Assembly: GCA_015680685.1 (NCBI GenBank)
Contig: MNCI01009376.1
Location: 705,239 to 769,238, forward strand
Source: Gnetum montanum
Lineage: Eukaryota > Streptophyta > Gnetopsida > Gnetales > Gnetaceae
Length of the DNA: 64,000 nt
Direction of reading: 5' to 3'
Below are positions 22,380 through 35,289 of the stretch, piece after piece. Both the position numbers and the translations under genes were made by a program. Each line of letters starts with the position of its first letter. The stretch's first letter is position 1. The notes beneath the pieces were generated by a model that worked only from the letters and a program-made list of their open reading frames with translations, had not been told where the DNA came from and did not search any database.

Positions 22380-23480
22380 GTTGAAGCTCCTATGATGGCA
22401 TATTATAGTGTGACTAGGCAAAATTGAAGCTTGCACAGTCTTTTAGTAGGTTCACGAGGGTGTATGTGGAGTAAATATAGGACCCTAATCTAAGGCCACA
22501 AAAACTAGATGATTTGGATACTATTGGCCCTATATGGAAAGTGACTTCTTGCAGAAGATTTAAACTTATGATACCTATTAATGGCATAGCAACGTAATAC
22601 ATGTGCCACCAACTAAGTTACACACTACTTAGATCATGTGATCGTTTCAATGATGGAGAATCAACATTATTAGACCTATAATGCCTAAATTTTTTTGCGT
22701 GACATAGCTTTATCATCACTACAACTGAATATTTTACAATGTGGGTTGAAGCTCTTCCTCTAAGGAAAAGAACATCTCAAAAAGTCTATAAATTTGTATT
22801 AAACAACATAGTGTCCTATTTTGGCATACCCTTAACTATAGTCATAAACAATGGACCATAGTTTGTAGCCAAGAAACATAAACCTTTTATCAACAATTAA
22901 ACATTAAACATTCCTTTTCATCACCATACTATCCACAAGCCAATGGGCAAGCCAAAGCTAACAACAAAGTCATCATAAATCTCCTTAAAAGGATGCTAAA
23001 CAATAGTAGGTGCAAGTGGCATGAATGACTCGTATATGCACTTTGGACCTACAAGACAACCTTTAGAATCACAATCAGTGCCACCCTGTATAGCCTTACT
23101 TATGGGTTTGAAGTGTTTTACCTCTAGAATTATAGGTACCATACCTAATGGTAGCTCTATCTAACTTCATCAATGATGATTGGAATAAGAAGCTACATCC
23201 CATTGACCTTGATTCAGTGGAGGAGCAGCAAATACAAATGCTTACTCACATCAAACAATATCAAGAGAGATAGAAACAACAACATTTTCATGATCTAAAT
23301 AGATGAAAAGTCAAGGAAAAAGACCTTGTTCTTAAGATCATTCATGAACATGTAGATACGTTCTTAATCAATTGGCAATAACATTTTTTCATCACCAAAG
23401 CTTATGGTAACAGAGCATCCAAACTAGTAGAGATGAATGGAAATGAATTGATCAATTTATTCAACCATTCCTAAATCAAA
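22380..23480 (+). pseudogene. Tat/Ogre-lineage integrase (broken)
   Basis: Core blocks: 'EYFTMWVEALPLRKRT' and 'FVLNNIVSYFGIPLTIVINNGP' (22730-22860), where the usual 'VSDNGT' Asp has become Asn. Next is 'YYPQANGQAKANNKVIINLLKRML' in part, where the catalytic Glu of 'NGQAEA' has become Lys. Then 'LVYALWTYKTTFR' and a 'TYGFEV' block (canonical 'YG.EAV.P.E'). Both lost catalytic residues are single transitions. The C-terminal part near 23220-23400 is readable only in pieces. Confidence 0.8.
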
Positions 23481-24170
23481 CCTTATTATATTTAATGCTA
23501 ACCTATTTTCCTATAGCCTTTTTTTGCCTTTGTTTGTAGGCATAGATGAATGATCAACATCAATAATCTGTGTAGCCTACAACAAGCGATCCTATGTGAC
23601 TTGTTATCTCTTTCTAGCATTGCAAAGAATTGCAAAATTTATATAAGTCTGTGAAACAATATATATATATATATATCTCATGTTTTACCAAGCATAACCA
23701 ATAGTGGCCTATATCTGCTTGTTATATTATGTGGCTTTCTGAAGTCTCTTGTAATAACATGCATTCTTTGACCTGTTTTCTTATCATCTTAGAGTTGTTC
23801 TTGCAAGACAAGCTTAGAGCTATTGCAAAGGTATGATTCATCACAACAGTGAATTACCATGTGATCTCAATACACAAGATTTGGTTAGCTTGTCCAATTG
23901 TGCCAAAAGCGCTTGCCTCACATCACTTCTATTATCCCACTGGGGTCATAACCCCAACCAAATTACAACCTTCCTTAACTTAATGAAAACAAAGACCAGT
24001 GTTCAACATTCATGCATTATGGTCATATGACATCTTTCTTAACATGATCTGCCATCAAGTTCATTGAATGTAACGCATCTCATGCAATAAGAAAATAAAA
24101 CCAAACTTGGCCTTAATAATGAAACCCAATGAAGGTTTCACCCCTCAAAAAAATGGGGAAGTGAATTACC
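23481..24170. other. Tat 3' untranslated region, (TA)n tract and possible PPT
   Basis: Noncoding after integrase. It contains a (ta)n run at about 23661-23677. At 24150-24168 'caaaaaaatggggaag' resembles a gypsy polypurine tract followed by TG, which would open a 3' LTR at about 24169. No matching 5' LTR is in the window, so this is a suggestion only. Confidence 0.3.
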
Positions 24171-25700
24171 AAGATAGCCAAGAGGCCAATGTAGCCTAAA
24201 GCCAATCAAACAAATCACTCTAAACAAAAAAATGGAGGATCCAAGTGGTCAAAGAAGTCCAATAATGGAGTGTTGGATTTCTAATACATTATCAAGGAAC
24301 TAGCATTTCAAGCATAAAGCATGAAAACCTTTAAAGCTAGTATACATGTCACTACCATACCACACCCATAATGTCAACATTTGGAATTCCTTGTTAACCC
24401 ATGTGATCATTCCCTGATAACTAATATAGCATTTATCTCATCTCAAAATCATAACATTGTATCATAACCTTATCTCACCATTGTGAGCACTCCTCGACAT
24501 GGTTTGATAGCTACAAAATCAAGTGTGAAGAGGGAGCATCAATGATAAACTTGTAGTGGTGTTTCATACTCTTTATTGATATCTCTCAGGTCAATCCTCC
24601 AAACATCAACAAAGAGGGGCCAATGAAACACCACAAAAAAATTCATATTATGCATAAAAAGCCTAAGAGCTAAGAATTTACATTGTAATTTGATGAGAAT
24701 TTAAAGGTAGAAACAATTGCCTATTTTACCATCAAAAATTCTAATATATGACCTTGTTCTTGCAAATTTTCAAAGAATTTCTCATGTGTAAAGTAATTTT
24801 TATAACCCACAAGTTGTAAATTTCATTTAAGCCAAGGTTTGAAGGCTCAAAATGCTATTACATTATCAAAATTGGTAGCAAAAAGCCAAAAATGTTGGTA
24901 GCATACACGTTAGAGTTTAGGCCATGAAAATAGCCCAAATGTGCTACCAATTTTGGTAGGAAAAGCTTCATACATTAGTGGTTAAGACGTTGCATGTTTT
25001 GGGTAGTGAAAGTGCCAAATACATTACATTTCAATGCCCAAAAAGGCAAAAACGTTGGTGTATCATACATTGCAAATTTTGGCCACCAAATGGTGTTAGG
25101 AACTTACAAGGAGTGTCATAAATCAAGCAAAATCAAACCATCAAAGAATCAACATATTCAAAGCCTATTTAAGCAAAATTTTGCATCATTTTAAAGACTT
25201 TTTGGATCATTTTCTTTTAGCTAAACTTAAGAATTTCGAAGTAGATTAAAATCTAAGATTCCATAGCCATTTCCAACCAATGTAAATCACCAAAGTAGAG
25301 AGAAGCTATGGCAAATAAAGTTCAAGAGTAAATCATTTGGAATATATAAGTGTGGATCTAGTTGTAGAAAACAACCTACTATTTGCATCAAATTCCAAAG
25401 CTATTCTTTGTGCTCTTGGGCTTTTAAAGTCCATAACTTGTATTCTTTGAACCTTGGTTTTCATAAATTTTTTATTACATTTAATACAGATTTTACTGTT
25501 TTCTTTGTTTATCACATTTAGTTTTTCATCTCTTTATTATCAAACTTGGCACTTAAATTACCATCTCTTTTACATCCTTTTATGCTTAGTAATAGACATA
25601 TAAGTCCTCAATCAATCGACAAGACTATTTGAAATGCTCCTAATCCTCTTCAAGATCCATTAGATCTGAGGTTAAACTATTCTACACTAAAATTTTTGGT
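24169..25700. other. Possible Tat 3' LTR, with diverged internal repeats
   Basis: AT-rich, noncoding. At 24830-25090 words such as 'aaaaatgttggtagcatacacgtt' and 'aaaaacgttggtgtatcatacattg' recur about 150 bp apart, each followed by a 'tttaggcca/ttttggcca' word. 'caaataaagttc' near 25313 could be a polyadenylation signal. LTR identity rests only on the PPT-like tract before it. Confidence 0.25.
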
Positions 25701-28700
25701 TCTCTACCACCAAATTTTTAAGTCATTACAACAAGCACTCATCCACATGTTGAATAAAGAGAGAACAAAATAGAAGACTAGAGAATTATCCCACATTATG
25801 CTAGAAATGGAAAAAAGAAGATCATATAATGAAGTCTTAAGACATCAAAACTGAAATGATATGATCATATGAAAATAAGAACTTTTCCACTATAGTAATG
25901 GATTTATCCTAACTTGAAAAGGATCTTAGCAAGCCTCCACTAGGAGTGCAAAGACCTATATCAAGGTTGGGTAGATCCTTATAAGGGTTGCACAACAAGA
26001 ATTAAAACCCCATATAAAGGAAGTTCAATAGTGTACATCACTCAAGACTCATTTCATACATATTATTAGCTTGAATTTCAAAACAAAGAGTAAAGATTAA
26101 GAAGTCATTACACAATCAGTTCCAAGCATCATAAGGTTGAATTATAAGAGAAAGAAAATAATAATAAAATGTTAAAAATGAAATTATTCAATGGAGAAAG
26201 TGAGTCTATCAAGAAAAAAGGAGAGAATATGAAATCATGACTAGGATTGCAAAATGAACTCAAAGAAGAAAAATTTATGACCTCTTATAAATTTGTAAAC
26301 ATGAATGATTAAATCAAGAAACTAATGCTTGAAGGGGAGTGTTAGAGTATTCTCCTAATTTAAGGTACAATCCTTAGTTTTTTAACTTAATCATTAGTAA
26401 TTACGAATGATCATGATGGTTTAGTTAAGAGTGAAAACTCCTTACAAAGAATAAAAGTTTGAAAGTTCTTACTTTGCAACATAAGAAGAACAATTGGAAT
26501 AGTATGAGTATGAAATAGTAAGGAACAACAAGCAATAATGAAATAATATGAATAGCAGTGAATGAAAATGGAATTAGAAACAAGGAAGTCACTAGGATTC
26601 ATAGATTTGTAATGACCATTAGAGAAACCAAAAGGTTATCAAGTAATTAATAAGAGAAAGAAGTAAAGAAGAATCTAGTTTCCTAAATAGGACAAGAAGA
26701 TCCAAGATGAGTCATTTGTAATCTATTCCAATTTCCTAAAGAAGAAGAGAAGACCATCATAAAGGTTATGATGGAATGAATAAGAATGACCATGAAGAAG
26801 AATAGGCTACGATTAAGGTAGTAGTCCATAACATGCTAAGCGTTGAATCCCTAAAGGAGCCAAGAAGGCCCAGTCCATGCAAACTAACCAACAGGGAAAA
26901 TTTTCAATGAGACCTTTCTAAGCAACAGGCAAAGGTAGGAATGGTAAGAATGTTGTCAAGAAGAAGAAGAATATGTTATGAAGAAGTATTTTGTAAAGAC
27001 TAGTGAAGTTAAGTTAATAATGACTTAATGAAGTACAAGTGAAGTTTCTGAAGTTAAGTTCATGAGAAACTAAATGAAGTACAATGAACCAAGTCCAAGC
27101 ACAAGTGTTTGCATTAGATTAAGTTATGAATAATATTTGTAAGTGTATTATATCTTACAATAGAGAAGTGAATTTGAACCAAAAGAAGATGCACTATTAG
27201 CAAATAGTAACATAAGATGTTCTTAGCAATGTAGAAGCTTAAGAAATAACAAGCTCAAGGATGATGTTATGAATTACCAAAAGAAGAAACAAATGTCAAG
27301 CTATGAAATTAGTATAACATAACTCTATTTTTCATAAGAGGATTTGTAGGTAGTCATGTCAATAAGACTTACAATACTCAGAATTGCCAAGAATTATGAA
27401 TGGCTATTATCATTACAAAAAGAGCTATGATCTTACATCTCCATGATGTTAATATTACTATTAGTTATAAAAAGTGAATCTCCCCATCAAAGATCTTGAG
27501 GCATTAATATTTTATTACAAACATAATGAAAAGATTAACCAAAAGAGAAAATCTAACATGACATCAGAATAAATTAACTATGTAGATGAAGAATGCAATA
27601 AAACTTGAAATTCATTTATCAACGTCATCATTTCACATCTAACGGTTATCATTACCAAATACTAGAACCTTTGAGAATTATAATATTAATTGTAAATTGC
27701 TAATTGTTTTGTTTCAAATTGATCCTATCTCCTAGGGTTATTACATGATGTTTTCAACTTTTGTAGAATATGAATTAAGATTTATTAATCATTTAATAAA
27801 TACATTATGGTTTCCTAGATAGAATAAAAATTTCTAGTTTTTAGTTTTTGGTTGTTGAGAACTTAGAAAGTTATGTATGAAATATAATTAGTGTTACATG
27901 ATCAACCCCTTATAGAGTTATGAATAGAATATAATTTAGTATTACATGATCAACTCCAAAACATCATCAAAAAAATATAATTTAGCACTACATGAATACA
28001 GCCTTCTACATTATTAGTAGTATTAGTGGTTAGCATCTTGGTCAAAATGGCAAAATATTTTTTTATTCTTTACAAAAAAATAAAATTTTTGGAATGATTT
28101 TTTAAAAGTTAGGTATTATATGAAATTGAATTTTTACTTATATCAATCAAAACCCTTATAGATCTATTAAATAAAGTAGTTTCAAATTTTATTTTATAGA
28201 AATTTTTTAATTCATAACATAGCATAACCTATAAGTTTGAGTATAGACCATTCAAATTGAAAGAATGACATGTAGTTTTAATAACTTTAAATGGTCACCC
28301 TTAAAAGGTTGTAAATGAAGTATGATTTAGCAATACACCATCAAGAACTTCCATATGATTAATTAGTATCTAAGGCAAAAATATCTTCTTCTTTTTTTGT
28401 TATGTTATTCATGCTTATCTCTAAATCAAATTAAGATATTATAATAATGAGGTGTTAACCTAGCAGTAAAACTTGATTTGAAAGCCCCAAGACATAGCTT
28501 CAATTTTGGTGGACAATAATGAGTTATAAAGTTCTAATTAGACTATATATCCTGAGATGCACCTATATTACAATTATTTCTAGGTCCCAAGATCCCAAAT
28601 TAAGATATTATATGCTTAAACAAACATATTTTTTAGATGGAATACTAAAAATTACTCAACTACAATGGTATTTGACATATTTAACTAGTTTGATTTTAAG

Positions 28701-29383
28701 CATAGTTCTTTAATCTAGCAATAGATGATTGGTTCAATTATTAGACATCAAATTAGAATTTTTGAGACCTTAATGGAGTTGACACAACTTTTATAACATT
28801 ATTTTTAGAAATAAATCAATGGTTTTAGGGATGAATTTTACCAATTTACTTATCATGATTCTTAAAACATACAGACCCAACTGGATTATTTCTGGCTAAG
28901 GCTAATTATCAACCTTGTTTAAGAGAGTCCTCCTGTATTATGGTAAAATAATTTTATTATTGTAATGGTGAGGGGAGCTCTCTTGGTCATGTTTTTTCTT
29001 TAGTGGACTTTACTATGGTAAATAAATAATTATCGCCATAATGCTGAGATAAGAGATGAACTTTTTCACAATAATAATGATTTGCAAGAATCCAACTACT
29101 TTGTAACTTGGACTTTATTCTTGGAAAATCAATTCTCAATGAATTAATTTAATATTTTTTAATTTAAAAAATATAAGAAAATATCTTAGCTAAATAATCG
29201 ATGTATATCATCAATATATATAGCTAAACTAGTTAAATACGAAATAAACTAAATGGATATTGTCACTTAGGATCATGTTTAGCATTGAAATTTGATCCAC
29301 AGTTTGAAGGCTAACTTCACTTTTTTCTTCTTAGAAAATTTTCATTATTTTATGTTAAACATTAAGAAATAGACCAAGAAAAT
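25701..29383. other. Unassigned AT-rich DNA
   Basis: I see no coding frame with recognisable motifs. The stretch 25740-27300 is purine-rich on the plus strand ('aagaagaa' words). At 27870-27995 a unit of about 45-50 bp ('atgaatagaatataatttagtattacatgatcaa') recurs about three times, with an echo near 28318. This is the pre-insertion flank of element E1 on the right. Confidence 0.4.
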
Positions 29384-30312
29384 TAATGAATTATCAATGT
29401 GTCACGTCAACAAGCCCTTGTTGATGTGGCCTTGTTGATGGGCCCCCATTAACGTGGCCCTATCTACATGGTGTTGCCCCATCAACATAGATATTGCTAC
29501 ACCTATGGGGTCCTATCAACGTAGCTTCACAATAAAGTCTATAAATACATGCTCACTAGCCATGTTTATGGGGAGTCAAGTCATAGTTGTAGCAAAGCTC
29601 TTGCAATTTTATCATTTGAGAGTTAGAATATTTCTCTAAGTGCTCACAACAGGAGTCAGAAAGTGTACATATTTTTATTTGAGCACTATTACACCTAAAC
29701 ATACTAGTGTGCATGGCAATAAAGACAAGCCTTTTGATAAAATCTTGCAGCACTTAGAATAGATTAATGATTTATTTTTGCATTTAGTTGATTTATTTAA
29801 GCTAAACTAGATTTAATTGATTAGTTAATTAATTAAGCTAAATAGATTAAACATATAAGTATGACTACTTTGAGCATAAACACATATTCAGTTGGTAATC
29901 CCAACAACGTTATTGCTTGGTTCGTCTAGTAGCATAGCACTTGGTAATCCCAAGAGTGGATATGTGGGTTCAAGACATGTACAAAAAGTGGGACCAAATA
30001 CTTATGTTAGGATTAGTTAGAGATTAATTCATTAGTTAAATTAAATTAGTTATTAAATTACTTCACTTCTCTATTTTTAAGCACCCAAAACATAAAACAT
30101 AAAATAATAAAATTCATATGCCTTAATTACACTTAACCATACCTTTGTACATTACAAGTGTAATTGGAAAGACAACGAATGACTATTAGGGCAAAGTTCA
30201 CTTCCTAGTGGCTAGTGCACCAGAAGACATAGAGTCCACGGAATATGACCAGATCGTGCATGAACACTTAGTGGTTCCTATGGTTGAGCATAATGGTACC
30301 CACCACTCATCA
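29384..30312 (+). repeat. E1 5' LTR
   Basis: 929 bp. It starts TAATGAATTATCA (aligned to TGATGAATCATCA at 61979) and ends ACTCATCA. TATAAATA is at 29540-29547. A polyadenylation signal 'gcaataaaga' is near 29718. The U3 holds repeated 'ttgatgtgg / catcaacgt' words between 29400 and 29525. Confidence 0.9.
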
Positions 30313-30331
30313 TTGGTGCCCTTGTCAAGGA
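30313..30331 (+). promoter_or_regulatory. E1 primer-binding site (tRNA-Asp type, decayed)
   Basis: T then TGGTGCCCTTGTCAAGGA directly after the LTR. It resembles the complement of the plant tRNA-Asp 3' end with several substitutions. It would prime minus-strand DNA synthesis. Confidence 0.75.
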
Positions 30332-30452
30332 CTCTTTTTATTTGAAACATGCGCTATTTAGGTTTAGTGAACATCATTGGATGAACCCTAAGGTAAAAAT
30401 CATTCTCACAAAAAATATAATCACATAAGCACACTGATATCTTTTATTGCAA

Positions 30453-32900
30453 AATATTTTCTTCTCATAGGCATAATGATACTACACCACTAATCCCTCA
30501 AGAATGCAAGGTGGTGTATACTCATCCAAATGAGTATGTGCCTAACTTCACCTTTATCCTACATCAGGATGAACAACTACAATGACAAGATATGGAAGGT
30601 AACATTATAATGTCTCCTAATCAATATGTGCTAAGGATTTTGCTCCCAACTCTTAGGAGGTTGGGCATCCAAAATCTTCAAGAGGAGTACATTATGCATG
30701 ATTATGACTACTGGGACTACTATCCCACTAAAACATAATGCAATAGAAATTGACACTAGGAGAAGCACCATGAGGTTATGAAGGGGAAATGGTTCACCAA
30801 TCCCTTGTTCCTACTTAATCAAAATGACAATGAGGATCCTCCCTCTAGGGGTTCTTAACATGAAGATTCTTCACCCCTTGTTATTGGTGATGGGGATGCA
30901 ACCCTGAATCTATAGTCCACTATCAACAATCCAAGTTCAGGTAAAAATGGAAGTCAAGGAAGGGGCTTGGACAAGCATCAAGATGACAAGAAAGCTAACA
31001 AATGTGGTCGTGACAACCGAAGGGAAATTGGTAGATACCATAGTGGTGGTAGGCCTTCTCCCTCTTCGTCTTCTTCATCTACAAACACCATAGAAAGAAC
31101 AATCATGATAAAGGTAAATAATAGGATAATATTGATTATCGTAAGGCCCACCATGAATGAAGGGTTAGTAGAGTACATCATCAATGTCAATGAAATAATG
31201 ATTATTATGATTCTTTTTTGATAACTTGAAGCATGCTAAATATTATAAAGGCTATAAAAATTCCAACCAAACATGTGAAAGATAGTCGAATCAGATGAGT
31301 TGATATGAATAATATCCCAGATTTGAGGGGGGATATAACTCTGATCTAAAGACACATCTTCAAGCTTTCCATGATGCCTATGCCTTACAAAATATTTAAA
31401 ATGATTGGCAAAAATTAAAGTTTTTTCCTAGGAAACTCATCAAGGAAGCAAAAAGCTGGTACCAATCTTTGGAGCTAGAATCCATTTACAAGTCGAGTAC
31501 AATGCTAGAGTTATTTAATGATAACTATCAAACATACTCCCAAGTATCTAATCTAAGAAGACAAATCCAAGGATGGAAGCAAGGAAACCATCAACCCTTG
31601 GACGTTGCCATGGGTAGATACTATTCTCTCATACACCAATGCCTTGGCCATGGTTATTCTCAACAAGAATAACTTTGCCATATCATCAATGGACTTAGAT
31701 AAAAAATGAGTAGAATTCTTGGGGTCTATTCCCAATGGAAACTATCAAAAATCTAAGCCCATCAAATCCAAAGCCTAATTGAGTAGGTAGCAAAAGAAGA
31801 AGAAGAGTAAAGGAAACACGAAAGTGCTGAGGAATGCAACAAGGATCCTTCCATCAGAAAGACGGAAGTCTGATTTTATGATAGTAAGGAAGAACCACCA
31901 CTTGATGAGGTGGTGAATAAAAAGACCATGCTAATTCAAAAATCTATATTTGAAATTTGGCTAAGGTGGATAAAATGTGGGATTCGTTAGATGAAAAATT
32001 CCAAAATTTTCTAAAAATCACCGAAGATTTAAGAGAGCAAAGTAGATATCGTAATCATATGAGACAGAAAGAAGCTGAACATGCCTACCAAAGGGGTAAG
32101 TGAAAAATTGATGTAGTAGTTGAAGTTTTGAAAACTAAATTAGATGATGATATTGGATGTGAAATCTACCAATATGAACATCATAAGGAATGTTGCCCCA
32201 TCGTGTCACATTTACAAGAGTCTGGGGTGTATGCTCTAAATCCATAACTAGCAAAAAGGAAAATACCTAGAACATTGCCTTATCCTAAAGGCAATCCCAA
32301 GTAGTTCCATTAGTAACAACAATATTATCCAAGTGGAACTCCACCACAACTGTATGAGCAATATCAACAATGGCACCAACCATAGTCATGGGGGATGCGA
32401 CTACCAAGGCAGTAGTACCCTTACAGGAAACTAGAACCATATGGGTATTATGTTCAATAACCCCTATCTCCACATGATTCTTCCAAGCATGTTTCTCCTT
32501 TCCAGTATCACTACTACCCTCCTAAATAGTACAAAGCTCATTCTCCACATTCCAAGAGGGATTCCACATTTCATCCTTATCCTCCTCCTATTCCTCCATC
32601 CTCAAAACAACTATCGCATGTTCCATCTATGCAAGGTGAACTTCCAGCCTAGCCATAGCAACATAACACTACCATAGCCATCAATTTGCAACTAGTTCAT
32701 CAACTGAGGGGTTTGAAACCTCATGCTTGTAAAAGACTCTTCTTTTGATCCAACAGCCTTACAAAGACCTCACAAACTTAGGTGGCTGGTCACCCTACTC
32801 ATACCTCACCCTCTACAAAACATTCCATCGAGTTCCCTTCAAACCAAATGTTGCCCAAAATCCATACTATTATGCTCACTCATGTTGTATCTAATTGAAC
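30453..32900 (+). pseudogene. gag: E1 gag (broken)
   Basis: It starts around 'SSHRHNDTTPLIPQE', aligned with the E2 gag start, but the ATG is lost. The N-terminal half is hydrophilic with a Ser run ('PSPSSSSSST' near 31060). The retrotransposon-gag core is at 31450-31700: 'WYQSLELESIYKSSTMLELFNDNY', 'NLRRQIQGWKQG' and 'CLGHGYSQQE' in part. A C-terminal Tyr/Pro-rich tail runs to about 32650. It has several stops and at least one frame shift near 31220-31450. Product when alive: particle-forming Gag. Confidence 0.8.
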
Positions 32901-32929
32901 CTAGGCGAGTAACCTTCCTAGGAAATTAG

Positions 32930-33320
32930 TTGATCTTGGGAGTCCTCTTATCTATCTACAGATTGCTGAGAATGAACCACGTAAAGCTCTTCTTGATTTA
33001 GGTTCTAGTATGAACTTGATTTCTCATGAGATGTATACTTCCTGGAACCTCCTGCCTCTCAAGAAAAGCAATATCAAATTGAAATTAGTAGACCAATCCA
33101 TCACTATTTCATTGGAACTGGTCAAAGACATTATGACCACTATCTGTGAGTGGTCTTATTCTACCAATTTCCTAGTAATCAAGGTTGAGAACTGCAAAGG
33201 GGACTTCCTAATCATTATTGGAAGGGCATGGCTAAGCACTTTAGATGCAAGAGTGGGAATCAAAGATTTGTCTTTGGAAATATCTAAGGAAAATGCATTT
33301 GGAAAGATTAAGAAGAGATG
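32930..33320 (+). pseudogene. E1 protease
   Basis: An unusually open stretch. 'KALLDLGSSMNLISHEMY' matches the Athila protease active-site strand 'ALCDLGASINLMP' with the catalytic Asp kept. Then 'FLVIKVENCKGDFLIIIGRAWLSTLDA' corresponds to 'D...ILGRPFL.T..A'. A 103-codon open stretch covers 33010-33318. Best preserved part of E1. Confidence 0.85.
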
Positions 33321-33860
33321 AGTTCCATGCATTACGTACAGGGATACTGGGTGTAATTGTATGTAGAAACTCTAGTCCATGAAACAAGCATCTATTTCTA
33401 CATGTAAGAAGTGTGCACATGAAGTAGATATTCAAAGGTGTCTATACGTAGTGGCCACAAAATAAGAGGGCATCTATTGGTTGACTACTAATTTTGATAG
33501 CAACACAATGTGCATGGAACCTACTAAGAGCTTAACATGTGCATATGTTGTAGGCATGAATGACCTAAAGCAAGTTCATCACCAACTCTCTAATGATGAA
33601 AACGCTAATACCAATTGGGAAGAGTTAGAGATCCCTAAGAATTTTAAACAAGAGCCACTATAATTAAAAACTCTACCTGTTAGCCTAGAATATGCATTCT
33701 TAAAAAATAGAAAGTTGGTTATACTCAATGCCAAACATGCTCCCAAGTAGAAAGAAAAACTATTAAAAGTGATCAAAAATGGGCAACAGCCTTTACTTGG
33801 TCATATCTTGAACTCACTAGAAACCCAAGAGGCAACCATAATAATGATTGAATCCAAAAT
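33321..33860 (+). pseudogene. E1 protease-RT linker with cysteine cluster
   Basis: Aligned with 44930-45500 in E2. Two conserved Cys pairs are kept: 'GCNC' near 33351 and 'TCKKCAHE' near 33402, plus single Cys in 'PCI.Y' and '.RCLYV'. The box 'MEPTKSLTCAYV' (33510-33545) is identical in E2. It may be a small zinc-binding linker; I know no named domain for it. Confidence 0.6.
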
Positions 33861-34990
33861 TGAAGTAAATCATCAAAGAGGAGATTGAAAAACTCCTTAA
33901 GGCAAGGTTCATCTACCCCATTATGAATAGCAAGTGGATCAATCCACTCGTGATAGTACCAAAGAGAGGTGGTAAATGGTGGGTTTGTCTGAACTTTAAG
34001 CTATTAAACATGGCAATATTTAAAGGTCATTTTCCATCTCTATTCAGTAATTAGGTGTTGGACACCATATCTAGGCATTACTATTATAGTTTTCTGGATG
34101 GTTATAGTGGTTATACCATTGCACCAAAAGAAAAGGCCAAAATAACATTCATAAGTCCTTTGGGGACCTTTTCAAATTGCAAGATGCCTTTTGGTCTATG
34201 CAAAGCCCCTGCCACTTTGTAATTACTAGTCCTAAGTATCTTTCAGCAACAAATAGGTAGTGAAGTGGAAGTTTTCATGGATGACTTCTTCACTTATGAT
34301 GCTACATTTGAGCAAGCCTTAGATTGCCTTGAGAAACTACTCATGGTCCAAGAAGGCATTGTATTGGGGCATAGAATTTCATAGGAAGGGATCGAGGTAG
34401 ACCCTAAAAACATAAGGGTCATCCAAGGAATCACTTATCAACCAGAAACTGCAAAAGAGGTTCAGTCATTCCTTGGACACACTAGCTACTATAGGTAATT
34501 CATAGAGAATTTCTCTAAGATCGTGAAACTATTGGTCAAGCTAACAAAGAAAGATGCACTCTTCATTAGACCAAGGAATGTGAAAATGCATTCTAGAGCC
34601 TCAAGCAGAAGCTTGTACAGACTTGAATTCTACAAGCACCTAACTAGTTCAAACCATTCCCTATCATGAAAAATGCATCTAACTATGCATTGGGAGTCGT
34701 GCTTACATAGTTGGATGATAAGAAATGTTCATATTACATCCACTACACAAGTCAAAGCATTGTGGATTCACATCCACAACAATAGAAAAAGAACTAATGG
34801 TGGTGGTGTATGCTCTAAAAAAGTTCAGGCACTGTGTGCTTGGCTATAAAGTGTTTGTGGACACTAATAACAATGCCATCCACTTCCTCATGAATAAACC
34901 AATGGTGAGCCCCTATGTCATATAGTGGTTGGTGATCTTGTAGGAATTTGATCTTACAATGGTAGATCAAAAAGGTACTGAGAATGTGAT
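33861..34990 (+). pseudogene. E1 reverse transcriptase and RNase H (broken)
   Basis: RT blocks: 'INPLVIVPKRGGKWWVC', 'FLDGYSGYT', 'MPFGLCKAPATL', and 'VFMDDFFTY' with the catalytic Asp pair intact. Relative to E2, 48 bp (16 codons) are missing between 'DCLEKLL' and 'MVQEGIVLGH', in frame. Connection: 'IEVDPKNIRVI', 'SFLGHTSYYR'. RNase H near 34690-34990: 'TIEKELMVVVYALKKFRH' and 'FVDTNNNAIHFLMN'. The gene is dead through stops and shifts after 34560. Confidence 0.85.
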
Positions 34991-35289
34991 CGTTGATCAC
35001 TTGTTTAGGTTGCAATGGGATAACAAAGAGAAGGAAAGTCCACTATCTGATCTATTTCCTAATGAACTCCTCTTTTCCAAGGCTATAACTAAATAATTAC
35101 CCCTAGAACCAAAGTGGTATAATGACATCCTCACTTATCTTCTCACTCAGGATATGCCATAAAAGATCTAGACCATAGAAAGAAACAACAATTTCTTCAT
35201 CGAGCTCAACACTTCATGGAAATCAATGAACACCTTTACAACATGTGTGCTGATGACCTGGTTCATTGGTGTATACCTAATGTGGATTA

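Noticed and set aside
20041-23480. Endogenous pararetrovirus (caulimovirid) RT
   Set aside because: Integrase and a second archaeal-type RNase H follow RT, which fixes a Tat gypsy retrotransposon.
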